Positions 1 through 8,300 of a DNA stretch of 16,850 nt are shown here, piece by piece (position 1 is the first letter of the stretch; each line of letters starts with the position of its first letter). Source of the stretch: Lentisphaerota bacterium (lineage in GTDB: Bacteria > Verrucomicrobiota > Lentisphaeria > Oligosphaerales > PUNB01); contig PUNB01000111.1 of the NCBI GenBank assembly GCA_003552565.1, positions 1 to 16,850 of the forward strand. The letters are read 5' to 3'. Under the pieces are notes generated by a model. That model made no database searches. It saw nothing but the letters and a program-made list of their open reading frames with translations, and was not told the origin of the DNA. The translations under genes were made by a program, and so were the position numbers.

Positions 1-155
1 GAATATTGAATGATGAATTTTGAAGTGGAACTGTCTGGTCTGTCCGAAACTCAACATTCAGAATTCAAAATTCAAAATTCATTATTAGTGTTCCCTGTTT
101 CTTCTACGGGGTATCAGGCGCATCGCGCCGGCGGTAGGGCTTATGTGAGACTTCG
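1..155 (+). repeat. 155-bp direct repeat, copy 1
   Basis: This stretch matches 3666-3820 at 149 of 155 positions by my alignment, without gaps. The first 105 bases are identical. The six differences lie in the last third, around the ggcgc/gcgcc hairpin. Both copies have the same orientation and lie on either side of the M16 protease gene. Confidence 0.9.
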
Positions 156-195
156 TCTCGGTGATCGGTTATCAGTCATCCGAGTACCGTAATCG

Positions 196-264
196 TACAC
201 GTGCTCGTACACTCAAATCTTCGGGGTCAGAAATAATGACGATTAGCGTGTACGAGTACGTGTA
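196..264. repeat. Hairpin insert of TACG type (cargo 1)
   Basis: Bases 196-212 (tacacgtgctcgtacac) and 248-264 (gtgtacgagtacgtgta) are inverted repeats matching at 16 of 17 positions, with a 35-base loop. Pairing probably continues imperfectly outward, because gtaccgta on the left faces agtacgta on the right. The unit sits between two GC-rich modules and is unrelated to the other insert type. I see no SD or reading frame worth calling in it. Confidence 0.75.
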
Positions 265-343
265 AAAGTACGTAAAGTCTCTCCCTCGGGGTATGTGTCG
301 CCTTGCGCCGGCGACCGGGCTTATGTGAGACTTCGCGTTGTTA

Positions 344-404
344 ACCTTGTCCCGAACCTGATTTCAAAGTCAAAAAACACTGGACAAGGTTCGGGACAAA
401 GTTT
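344..404. repeat. Hairpin insert of ACAAGGTTCGGG type (cargo 2)
   Basis: The left arm aaccttgtcccgaacct and the right arm aggttcgggacaaagtt pair at 16 of 17 positions. The loop segment near 357-387 reads cctgatttcaaagtc followed by an A-rich run and cactgg. Related copies lie at 3579-3660, 3821-3936, about 9719-9775 and 12005-12094. The stem could act as a transcription terminator or a structured RNA, but it is not followed by a clean T-run in either direction, so I leave it as a repeat. Confidence 0.75.
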
Positions 405-536
405 TTTATGCCGCAACAGTCTCACCCTCGGGGTGCCAGGCGCACCGGGACCCTGAAACCCGAAACCTGACACCAGAAACCATTAAATAAGCCTCACCCT
501 TGGGTGTCAGGTCAGCCTTGCGCCGGTGTCCGCCGA

Positions 537-3431
537 TTATTCATTTTGATCTTCGGTTTTCTCTTCCGGCAGCACAATTACTCGCAGGGCGTTTTCTTCG
601 CCGAGATATTTTTCCGCCAGCTGGTTGATTTCTTCTTTGGTGATAGAGGCCATGTCTTCCTGCATGGTTCGGGCCCAGTCCAGTCGTTGCGGATACTCAT
701 GCGCCGGCAGCAGCACCTGTCGGAGCCAGTACCGATTACTGCGCACCTGTTCCCGCAATCGCGCCCGCAAGGGCGCCATGACGCGCTGATGCAGGTCAGC
801 ATCGATGCCTTCCTGCGCCAGTTCCCGGCCGATTTCCCGAACTTTTTCGGTTATCTTCGAAGCATGCTGGGGCTGACAGGTCACAAGCGCCATCATAAAG
901 CCGAAATCATCGTAAGTATCGCTTGCCTGATGCATCGACCGCGGGCTGTAAGCCTGTCCCAGCTCTTCGCGAATACGTTCCCGCAGTTTGTCAGAGATCA
1001 CTCGCGACAGAAAGTTCAGTCTGCGGCTGCGGGATATGTCCCACATGTCCTCGGTGGGCCAGTAAACAATGGCCGCCGCCCGGGGGATTTCGGTGCTGAA
1101 ATGAAATTTCTTCAATTCCTCTTCGTCAGGAAAGCGGATTTGACGTTGTTCAGAATAAGCAGGTTTTTCTTTTTCTCTCTGATCCAGCGCCCCGAAGGTT
1201 TCCCGTCCCCATTGAAGGGCCTCTTCAACTTCGACATCGCCGACTACAGCCACGGTCAGGAATCCTTCTTCTAACGCGGGCTTGAGCCAGTCGCGGACAT
1301 CTTCCATATCCAGTTTCTCCACTTGCCGCCGGGACGGAACTCCAAAACGCGGGTCCCCGCCATGGATGAAACGGTTGACTCGGTCCTGAACGACACCGCC
1401 GGCCGTGTGGCGAACCTGAGCGTAAAGCTGATCTAAATCATCTCTGGCCATACGCAGAGCTTCCGGACGATAACCCGGATCCTGCATATAAGCGGTCAGC
1501 AGCTGGAACTGTCGGCCGAGGTCGCGCGGAGAGGTCCGGCCCTGCAGCAGGAAGGCATCATCGTCAATCGAAAACTCGGCCTCGACATCCTGGCCGGCGA
1601 ATATCCGGCGCAATTCCTCCCGGCTGTGTTCTCCCAGTCCGCCTTCGATAAAGGTTTGTCGGCTGAGTAATGGCAGCCCGGGTTTTTCCGGCGGCATGGA
1701 GAGCAGGCCGCCGCCGAAGCGGGCGCTGACACGGATGACGTCGTCTTCGAACTCGGTGGGTTTTATCAGCATCGCGATGTTGTTGTCAAATTGGACTTCG
1801 GTTATTCCCAGATCTTCATGTTCCTGACGGTCGATTATTTCTCCTGGTTCGCCGAAGTCGGTGTAGGCGAACTGCTGAATTTCTTTTTCCTCCGGCGCGG
1901 AGACGGAGGTGAGCATGCTCTGTGCCAGCACCCGATAGACCTCCGCCTTCGACAGATCTTCCGGCAGTTTCCCGGAGAGAAAAACCAGCCGTTCTCCTTG
2001 CGGCCAGCTTTGCCGCAGAGTTTTTCGGACATCTTCTGGTGTGAGTTCCGCGAATAATTCCTGTGCCAGCTCCAGTTCTGTTTTCGGGGCGGTCCAGACC
2101 CTGCCGCGGACCATGGACCGGGCTATGGAAGTGGAGAGACGGCGGGAATTGCGGGTGCGCCGGCGACGCACTTCGCGTTCATACGAATGAAGCTGTTGTT
2201 TTTTGGCCTGCTCAAATTCGGCGTCCGTAAAGCCGTGTTCGAGGGTGCGGCGGATCTCCTGTTCCAGCAGCGGCAGCGCTTGCTCCCATTTTTCCGGATC
2301 CACACTCAGGGAAGCGCCGGGAGTGCGGAAATAATCAAACCAGTCGTGGACATAGGCCTGGGCGGATGAAAAAGGTGTATCTTCCTGACGGGCAAGGGAG
2401 TCAAGCCGCAGATTAAGCATCTGCGCCGCCAGGGTAAGGGTCATCTTTTCTTTTCGGGAAGCCTTGGTGTCGGGTTTCTGCTCCAGTTCCTTGGCGGCCT
2501 GGATGGAAATTCTGGCGGTGCCGATTTCCGGTTCCCGATGAATCTCGGCTTCAACCCCTCGTTTTTCAATTTTCCCCAATTGCGGCGGGTCGCTGGGATC
2601 GTCGTCGGCTTCCATGTCGGCGAAATGTTTTTTGATTTTCGGCTCCAGCCTTTCCGGGTCGATTTCCCCCACAGCCACCAAGACCATTCTGTCAGGGGTG
2701 TACCAGCGGTTGTAAAAGTTCAGAAATTCTTCCCGAGGCGCGTTTCGGATGACTTCTTCCAGGCCGATCGGTAATCTTTCCGGCAGCAGGGTGTCGGGAG
2801 CGATAAAATTTAATTCGGCGACAAAAGTCCGGAAACTGGCGGTGTCGCGTTCTTTCTTTTCTTCAATGATGACACCTCTTTCTTTTTCCATTTCAGGTTT
2901 GGGAAAAATCATTTTATCGGCATAATCGCTTAACAGCAGCAGGCCGTCATTGAGCAGTTCGGAGGAGGCTTCCGGCAGGTCCAGATAGTAAACCGTCTGA
3001 TCAAAACCGGTATGGGCATTGGTGTCCGGTCCGAAAGCCATGCCGAGCCGCTGAAAGTACTGCACCATTTCATCCGGGGCGAAGTTCTCGGTGCCGCGAA
3101 AGGCCATGTGTTCAACAAAATGAGCCAGGCCTCTTTGTTCTTCGGTTTCCATTAAAGAACCGGCCTTGACCAACAGCCGCAAACTTACTCGCTCAGGCGG
3201 TTCTTCATTGGGCAGAATGACATATCGAAAACCGTTGTCAAGTGTGCCGAAGGTGATCTCCGGATCCGGCGGCAGGTCGCTTAGATCATGCGGCCAATGA
3301 TGGGCCGCAATTGCACCGGCCGTTAATAAAAAGCAGAAAAAAGCGGCAATAGTAAAAATAGCTTTATCTTTCAGGAGAAGGGAGGTAAAAGAGCGGAAGT
3401 CATTCCTGGAATTTTTGCAAAAAAAGTGCAT
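537..3431 (-). CDS. M16 family zinc metalloprotease (pitrilysin/insulinase type), exported or membrane-anchored
   Basis: The 964-residue product has the size of full two-half M16 peptidases, which form a closed chamber and degrade peptides with zinc. The inverted zinc motif HFVEH is at residues 104-108 (two His ligands and the catalytic Glu). The expected third ligand, Glu184, lies in the stretch EKERGVIIEE. This places the active N-terminal domain at about 60-280, followed by M16 C-like segments and a second, inactive half from about 545 to 900. Residues 20-43 are hydrophobic after a basic start (AIFTIAAFFCFLLTAGAIAA), so an uncleaved anchor or signal peptide is likely and the protease probably works in the periplasm. 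The start is supported by aggag six bases upstream of the ATG. The gene stands alone between repeat regions. The family is secure; the substrate is unknown. Confidence 0.93.
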   Translation of the reverse strand: MHFFCKNSRNDFRSFTSLLLKDKAIFTIAAFFCFLLTAGAIAAHHWPHDLSDLPPDPEITFGTLDNGFRYVILPNEEPPERVSLRLLVKAGSLMETEEQRGLAHFVEHMAFRGTENFAPDEMVQYFQRLGMAFGPDTNAHTGFDQTVYYLDLPEASSELLNDGLLLLSDYADKMIFPKPEMEKERGVIIEEKKERDTASFRTFVAELNFIAPDTLLPERLPIGLEEVIRNAPREEFLNFYNRWYTPDRMVLVAVGEIDPERLEPKIKKHFADMEADDDPSDPPQLGKIEKRGVEAEIHREPEIGTARISIQAAKELEQKPDTKASRKEKMTLTLAAQMLNLRLDSLARQEDTPFSSAQAYVHDWFDYFRTPGASLSVDPEKWEQALPLLEQEIRRTLEHGFTDAEFEQAKKQQLHSYEREVRRRRTRNSRRLSTSIARSMVRGRVWTAPKTELELAQELFAELTPEDVRKTLRQSWPQGERLVFLSGKLPEDLSKAEVYRVLAQSMLTSVSAPEEKEIQQFAYTDFGEPGEIIDRQEHEDLGITEVQFDNNIAMLIKPTEFEDDVIRVSARFGGGLLSMPPEKPGLPLLSRQTFIEGGLGEHSREELRRIFAGQDVEAEFSIDDDAFLLQGRTSPRDLGRQFQLLTAYMQDPGYRPEALRMARDDLDQLYAQVRHTAGGVVQDRVNRFIHGGDPRFGVPSRRQVEKLDMEDVRDWLKPALEEGFLTVAVVGDVEVEEALQWGRETFGALDQREKEKPAYSEQRQIRFPDEEELKKFHFSTEIPRAAAIVYWPTEDMWDISRSRRLNFLSRVISDKLRERIREELGQAYSPRSMHQASDTYDDFGFMMALVTCQPQHASKITEKVREIGRELAQEGIDADLHQRVMAPLRARLREQVRSNRYWLRQVLLPAHEYPQRLDWARTMQEDMASITKEEINQLAEKYLGEENALRVIVLPEEKTEDQNE

Positions 3432-3561
3432 AAATCACTCCTGTTTTCTGAGTTGACTATTACATCTGATTTGATACATAAGTTTGATTTGCGTTAGCTG
3501 AGCTTATGGCCGGTTTTAGACAACTGTTCGGACTAGTGGTTCGCGTTATCGTGTCCAATAT

Positions 3562-3660
3562 GCTTATGTGAGACTTCGCATTGTTAACCTTGTCCCGAAC
3601 TTTGTCCAGTGTTTTTTTGACTTTGGAATCAGGTGCGAGACAAGGTGCGAATGAAACACA
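3562..3660. repeat. Module plus ACAAGG-type hairpin insert with inverted loop
   Basis: After the half module at 3562-3578 the sequence reads ttgttaaccttgtcccgaac, as in the copy at about 340. The loop (3602-3633: ttgtccagtg, a T-run, gactttggaatcagg) is the reverse complement of the loop at 357-387 and 3864-3894. The right arm consists of ggtgcgagacaaggtgcga. No closing agtctc module is seen; the 155-bp direct repeat starts just after. Confidence 0.7.
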
Positions 3661-3665
3661 ATTCT

Positions 3666-3820
3666 GAATATTGAATGATGAATTTTGAAGTGGAACTGTC
3701 TGGTCTGTCCGAAACTCAACATTCAGAATTCAAAATTCAAAATTCATTATTAGTGTTCCCTGTTTCTTTTACGGGGTATCAGGCGCCCCGCGCCGGTGGC
3801 CGGGCTTATGTGAGACTTCG
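3666..3820 (+). repeat. 155-bp direct repeat, copy 2
   Basis: This is the second copy of bases 1-155 (149 of 155 identical, same orientation). It holds the AT-rich palindrome and the GC-rich module ending in gggcttatgtgagacttcg. The two copies are 3,665 bp apart and flank the protease gene, so they could serve as substrates for homologous recombination. Confidence 0.9.
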
Positions 3821-3936
3821 TATATATAACCTTGTCCCGAATCCGCCTCAGGCGGATCACAAACCTGATTCCAAAGTCAAAAAACACTGCACAAGGTTCG
3901 AGACAAGGTTCGGGACAAAGTTTTTTATGACGCACC
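3821..3936. repeat. ACAAGGTTCGGG-type hairpin insert with nested 17-bp palindrome
   Basis: The left arm is ataaccttgtcccgaa and the right arm contains ggttcgagacaaggttcggg. The loop at 3864-3894 has the same orientation as the copy near 357. Within the left arm a perfect 17-base palindrome-like unit, atccgcctcaggcggat (3841-3857), interrupts the motif. The insert is closed by agtctctccctcgggg from 3937, as in the left array. Confidence 0.75.
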
Positions 3937-3988
3937 AGTCTCTCCCTCGGGGTATCCGGCGCCTCGTGCCGCCGGGTTCAGATAGTGG

Positions 3989-4640
3989 CCGGAGCTTCCA
4001 GCTCCGGATTGTCAACGAGTTCCCGCCGCTCGTCAGACAAAGCCCGGCGGCGGGATTGCTTGGTTTATTGACTCCGTGACTCCATGACTCCGTGACACCG
4101 GGCTGACTCGATGACGAGATGACATGTGCGGAGACCCCCGCCTGCTTGTCAGGCGGGTGAATGAGTTCAAAGGCTAATGAGATCCCCGCCACACACCCTT
4201 CTCTCTCTTCCCCCCCCCGCCATCGCCGACGGCGGGGGAAGAGAGCGCGGCACCCGCGGTTAGCCGGTGAACATCGCTCCGGGCGCATAAGGTGCCCGGT
4301 GGCGGGAGAGGGGGGGAGCGGGTGCTTAGCCAATGGACACCGCCCCAGGTGCACAAGGCGCCTGGTGGCGCAAACTGCCCCGTACCCGATCAGAGAGGCA
4401 AGGCGCTCGGTGGCGGGCTTGTACATGGCCGCAATTCCAAAGGTCTTCGGCGCAGTGTTATGCTTTCGGAACCCTCGTAGCCTCCTCTAGTGTCGTGTCA
4501 CGCTTCAGCCCTCGTCAGAGGGCGGCAGGACTATAGCCACGGGTGTTAACCCGTGGAATCGCGTGTCACCCGATCTCAGAGCCCCTGCAGGGGGCGACAC
4601 CACTTTTCACCCGCTACAGGCGGCTCATTTTACTGCCGCG
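3989..4640. repeat. Cluster of GC-rich hairpins of several families
   Basis: Perfect or near-perfect stems include: 3989-4007 (ccggagct/agctccgg, 3-base loop); 4137-4157 (cccgcctg/caggcggg, 5-base loop); 4214-4238 (cccccgcc/ggcggggg); 4508-4523 (gccctc/gagggc); 4537-4556 (ccacggg/cccgtgg); and 4582-4593 (cccctgcagggg). Between about 4270 and 4435 three decayed units share a pattern of ggcgc, aaggcgcc, ggtggcggg; the last ends in cttgtacatgg. The gcgcc...ggtggc...gggctt part resembles the array modules at 106-155 and 3771-3820. I see no gene. Together they may act as terminators for the gene ending at 4656, but none has a T-run. Confidence 0.65.
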
Positions 4641-4655
4641 GCACGAAGCTTCCGA

Positions 4656-5330
4656 TCAGTCAATAAACTTTATAATGCCGAAGTGTCGGGGCTGGTGAAA
4701 ATCAGGAGCGGGGAGGGGGATTTCATTCCAGGTGAGCCAGTGGGGGTGGGAGTTCTGTTCTATGCACTTATAGAAATTGGCCCGCCACTCGACTCCCGGG
4801 GCGGGCGGATTGACTGTCGTGTATTTTTCCAGCATGCGCCAAGGCAGGGCGTATTCAACTGTCCAGACGGTGTCATCTTTGATTTCCGGGCTGATGACTT
4901 TTCCTTTCGGCAGGGAGGTCGCCAGCTCTATGCTTTTCAGGTCTTCAAGATCAATCCAGCGCTGATTGATTTGTCGACCATACTGATGAAACATCAGAAT
5001 GGAGCCGATGCAGTTGGTCTCCAGATTGAAATAACCTTCCTCGGTGTCGGCGCGGGGAGCAAAGAAAAATTCCACGCAGCTATCCTTGCAGACCATGTCG
5101 AAATGTTTGTCAGCCGTTGCCATGACATACTTGTCTTCCACCCTGAAAATGACGTAAACGCACTCATCGTCCCAAGCCAGCTTGGCTTCGACTTTCGGCT
5201 TGTGCAGGGGGGCTTCACCCATGTGTTGATTGATGCTCAGAGCCGGCCGCTGAAGCCAGGCCGGTTTGTTCCAGTCGGCGTTTATTTCAATCGGGGAGCT
5301 GGTTTTCGATACCTGGTAAATGTTTTCCAT
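4656..5330 (-). CDS. CBM9-like (carbohydrate-binding family 9-like) protein
   Basis: The 224-residue product resembles the single-domain family 9-like carbohydrate-binding proteins, a beta-sandwich related to the CBM9 module of xylanases. Typical features in order are: a short N-terminal strand and the 'ADWNKPAW' element; alternating strands with DDECVYVIFRVEDKYV; KDSCVEFFFAPRADTEEGYFNLETNCIGS in the middle; and WTVEYALPWRML followed by WRANFYKC and LTWNEIP near the end. No signal peptide or membrane segment is visible, so it appears cytoplasmic. The frame is open further upstream to 5408, into the end of secA. I chose the ATG at 5328-5330 because aagga lies nine bases before it and the domain starts there. 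It follows secA by 35 bp and may be cotranscribed. The fold assignment is likely; the ligand is unknown. Confidence 0.7.
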   Translation of the reverse strand: MENIYQVSKTSSPIEINADWNKPAWLQRPALSINQHMGEAPLHKPKVEAKLAWDDECVYVIFRVEDKYVMATADKHFDMVCKDSCVEFFFAPRADTEEGYFNLETNCIGSILMFHQYGRQINQRWIDLEDLKSIELATSLPKGKVISPEIKDDTVWTVEYALPWRMLEKYTTVNPPAPGVEWRANFYKCIEQNSHPHWLTWNEIPLPAPDFHQPRHFGIIKFID

Positions 5331-5365
5331 GGTCGTAGGTCCTTGTATAATGTGTGAAGCCAAAT

Positions 5366-8300
5366 TCAACGGCCGCAGCATTGTTTGTATTTCTTGCCGC
5401 TGCCGCACGGGCAGGGGTCGTTGCGGCCGACTTTCGGCGCGTCCCGGCGCACGGTTTTAGGCCGGGAGGGCGGACGCTTGACGGCGGTGCCGCCGCCCGC
5501 TCCGCCGCCGCCCGCTCCGCCGCCGCCCGCTCCTTCGCCGGCGGCCGCCGCGGCCGGCCGGCCGCTCTGAGCGCCTTGAACATCGGCGAACTGCCCGAGA
5601 CTGGTGTGGCTGGCCTGCCGAGGCGCTTTGGCCATGGACTGATTCAAAGAAGTGAGCCTGGAAGCGGAGCGGAACATGTTGTTGATGATTCGATCCTTGA
5701 TGTTGTCCATGAGTTCGCCGAACATGGCGTAGGCTTCCTGTTTGTATTCAACCAGCGGATCTCTCTGGCCGTAGGCCCGCAGTTGCACCCCATAGCGCAG
5801 AGCGTCCATGGCGTAAAGATGCTCCTGGTAATGAGTGTCTATGGCGTTCAGCATGATTTGAATTTCGAGCCAGCGAGTGAAATCTTCCGGCTCCACCCCC
5901 TCTTTGAGTTTATAGGCCTGATCGATACGGTCAACCACTCTCTGAGCCAAAGTGTCACGGTCGTATTCACCTTCGAACTCCAGGTCCTGTTCCCGGAAGC
6001 GAATCGGGAAAGTCCGGTTGAGCCAGCGCATGAATTCCTGTGTCTCCAGATGTTCTCCTTCGCCCGCGTCAGTTTCCGCCAATTCAAGTTTCTCGCAGAC
6101 ACGGGTGTAAACAAAGTCGAACAATTTCTCTCTCGGGTCTTCGCAGGTGAGTATTTCTTTTCTGAGATTATAGATGACCTCTCTTTGTTTATTGACGACA
6201 TCGTCGTATTCCAAAGTTCTTTTTCGGGCCGCGAAATGCTGCTGTTCGACTCGTCGCTGGGCTTGTTCGATTGATTTATTGAGCATGGAATGAGAGAGTT
6301 CTTCCCCTTCCTGCAGTCCCATTTTTGACATTACGGAAGAGACGCGGTCTGAACCGAACAGCCGCATCAGGTCGTCCTCAAGTGAAACATAAAAGCGCGA
6401 TGATCCCGGATCTCCCTGGCGGGCGCAGCGGCCGCGCAGCTGTCGATCAATACGCCGGGCGTCATGCCGGGCGCTGCCGATGACATGCAGGCCGCCGACA
6501 TCGACGACTCCTTTCCCCAGTTTGATGTCCGTGCCGCGGCCGGCCATGTTGGTGGCTATGGTCACCGTCCCGGGCTCACCGGCGCGATTGACAATTTCAG
6601 CTTCTTTCTGGTGATACTTGGCGTTGATTACATTGTGCGGTATGTTCCGGCGCCGAAGAATGCGGCTGATGACTTCCGAAACCTCCACGGAAATAGTGCC
6701 GACCAGACAGGGCTGGCCGCGCTGGTGGCACTCGGCAATCTCGGCGGCCACGGCATTGTATTTTTCCCGCTTGGTTTTATATATCCGGTCATCGTAATCG
6801 ACGCGTATACAGGGACGATTGGTGGGAACAACGATAACATCCAGGCCGTAAATTTCCTTGAATTCGTTGGCCTCCGTTTCCGCCGTCCCGGTCATGCCGG
6901 CCAGCTTTTCATACATGCGGAAATAGTTCTGGATGGTGACGGAAGCCAGGGTCTGCGTTTCTCGTTCAATCTTCACATTCTCCTTCGCCTCCAGCGCCTG
7001 GTGCAGCCCCTCGCTGAAGCGCCGTCCCGGCATCATCCGGCCGGTGAATTCATCCACGATCACCACTTTGTCATCCTGAATTACGTACTGGACATCGCGC
7101 TCGAAGAGGCAGTATGCCCGCAGCAATTGGGAAATGTTGTGGATGGTTTCACTCTGACGGTCAAAGCTTTCCTGAGCCTCCTGCCGCTGTTTGGTTTTTT
7201 CTTCCTCCGAAAGGCTGGTGTCGGCGTCCAGGCGGCTGAGAATGGCGGCCAGGTCGGGGATGACAAAGGCTTCCGGATCGCCTGGGTTGAGAAAGTTTCG
7301 TCCCTTTTCCGTCAGATCGGCTTCGCCGCCGCGCTCGTCAATGGCGAAAAACAATTCCTCGCGCACCTGCTGCAAAAGGCCGCGGTTCTGGTCGCTGTTG
7401 ATTTCCCGTTCCATTTGTTCTACACGCCGGCGTACGGCAGGGTTTTCCAGCATCCGCATCATTTGCTTATGTTTCGGCATCCCCATGCGTACCTGGCATA
7501 TCTTGATAAGCGCGTTTCTTTCCTCTTCTTCGGGTATGGACTCCTCTCCCTGAGAGATTTTGTCAATGGTTTCTTTGGCCTCCTGTACCATGCGGTTGCA
7601 TAATAGGGATTGACGATTGAAAAGCTGGCTGACCGAAGGCTTCAGTTTATCATAGCGATGGGTGGAGACCGAGGAAGGACCGGAAATGATCAGCGGAGTC
7701 CTGGCTTCATCGATCAGGATGCTGTCTATTTCGTCGATGATGGTATAATAATAATCGCGCTGCACCATTTGTTCCTGCGACATGGCCATGCCCATGTCGC
7801 GCAGATAGTCAAAACCGAACTCGCTGTTAGTGCCGTAAGTTATATCACAGGCATACTGCTGGCGGCGTTCAGCCGGCGGCTGCTTGTTTTGCAGACAGCC
7901 TACGGTCAGGCCGAGGAAACGGTATATCGCCCCCATCCACTCCGCATCCCGGCGGGCCAGGTAGTCGTTAACGGTAACCAGCTGACAGTTGCGGCCGGTT
8001 AAGGCGTTAAGGTACAGGGGCATGGTGGCCACCAGAGTTTTGCCCTCGCCGGTGGCCATTTCGGCGATATTGCCGCGATGCAGAGCGATGGCGCCGAGGA
8101 GCTGAACGTCAAATGGCACCATGTCCCAGGTTACATTATGGCCGGTCACCTCAAAGGTCTGCCCCCACAGCCGGCGACAGGTGTTCTTGACTACCGCGAA
8201 AGCTTCGCACATCAGGTCATCGGGAGTTTCGCCGGCATGCAGCCGTTCTTTGAATTCATCCGTCTTGGCCCGCACCTGTTCGTCGGTGAGCGCCTGCATT

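Larger units (their letters stand above)
1..536. repeat. Intergenic array of palindromic repeat modules (left array)
   Basis: I see no gene here. The stretch is built from repeated parts. Bases 1-105 are an AT-rich element whose ends can pair (gaatgatgaattttgaa near 8-26 with ttcaaaattcattatta near 71-88). GC-rich modules of about 50-60 bp lie at 106-155, 275-335, and in decayed form from 418 and from about 487. Two different palindromic inserts separate them, at 156-274 and 336-417. The two best modules share gcgccgg and end in gggcttatgtgagacttcg, and the following module begins agtctc(t/a)ccctcgggg, so each insert is bracketed by the short inverted repeat gtgagact/agtctcac. A 60-codon open frame starting at base 10 lies across the palindrome and is duplicated with it, so I do not call it a gene. 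Confidence 0.75.
3432..4655. repeat. 1.2-kb non-coding region rich in palindromic repeats (right array)
   Basis: No convincing gene is present: the open frames here are short, overlap on both strands and have no recognisable products. The first 130 bases are the upstream region of the protease gene. From 3562 a half module (gcttatgtgagacttcg) leads into a hairpin insert. From 3666 there is a copy of the window's first 155 bases, then another insert (3821-3936) and a module from 3937. From about 3985 to 4640 follows a chain of different GC-rich hairpins, listed separately. The promoter of the protease gene should lie in 3432-3560, but I could not find a convincing -35/-10 pair. Confidence 0.7.

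Noticed and set aside
10..192. 60-codon open frame MMNFEVELSGL..., repeated at 3675 with the same N-terminus
   Set aside because: It lies across an AT-rich palindrome and a GC hairpin, has no SD, and its second copy continues into different sequence. Its conservation is explained by the DNA repeat.
106..450. CRISPR-like look of repeated modules separated by spacers
   Set aside because: The modules are imperfect, 50-60 bp and only a few in number; the spacers are palindromic and recur elsewhere, and no cas gene is present.
106..536. Integron attC-like array
   Set aside because: No integrase, no attC core-site pattern and no cassette genes in the spacers, which are too short for genes.
504..1274. 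256-codon open frame on the plus strand
   Set aside because: Antisense to the end of the M16 protease gene, without a recognisable product or SD.
3857..4490. Overlapping open frames on both strands in the non-coding region
   Set aside because: They cross several hairpins, have biased composition (Pro, Arg, Gly) from GC-rich repeats, and lack SD sites or known products.
4563..5357. 264-codon open frame on the plus strand
   Set aside because: Antisense to the CBM9-like gene, whose protein has coherent domain features.
5331..5408. Upstream start for the CBM9-like gene overlapping the secA end
   Set aside because: The extra 26 residues are read from the secA 3' end in another frame, and a good SD precedes the internal ATG at 5330.
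6464..7603. 379-codon open frame on the plus strand
   Set aside because: It is wholly antisense to secA, which has unmistakable motifs in this part; such frames are expected opposite GC-rich genes.
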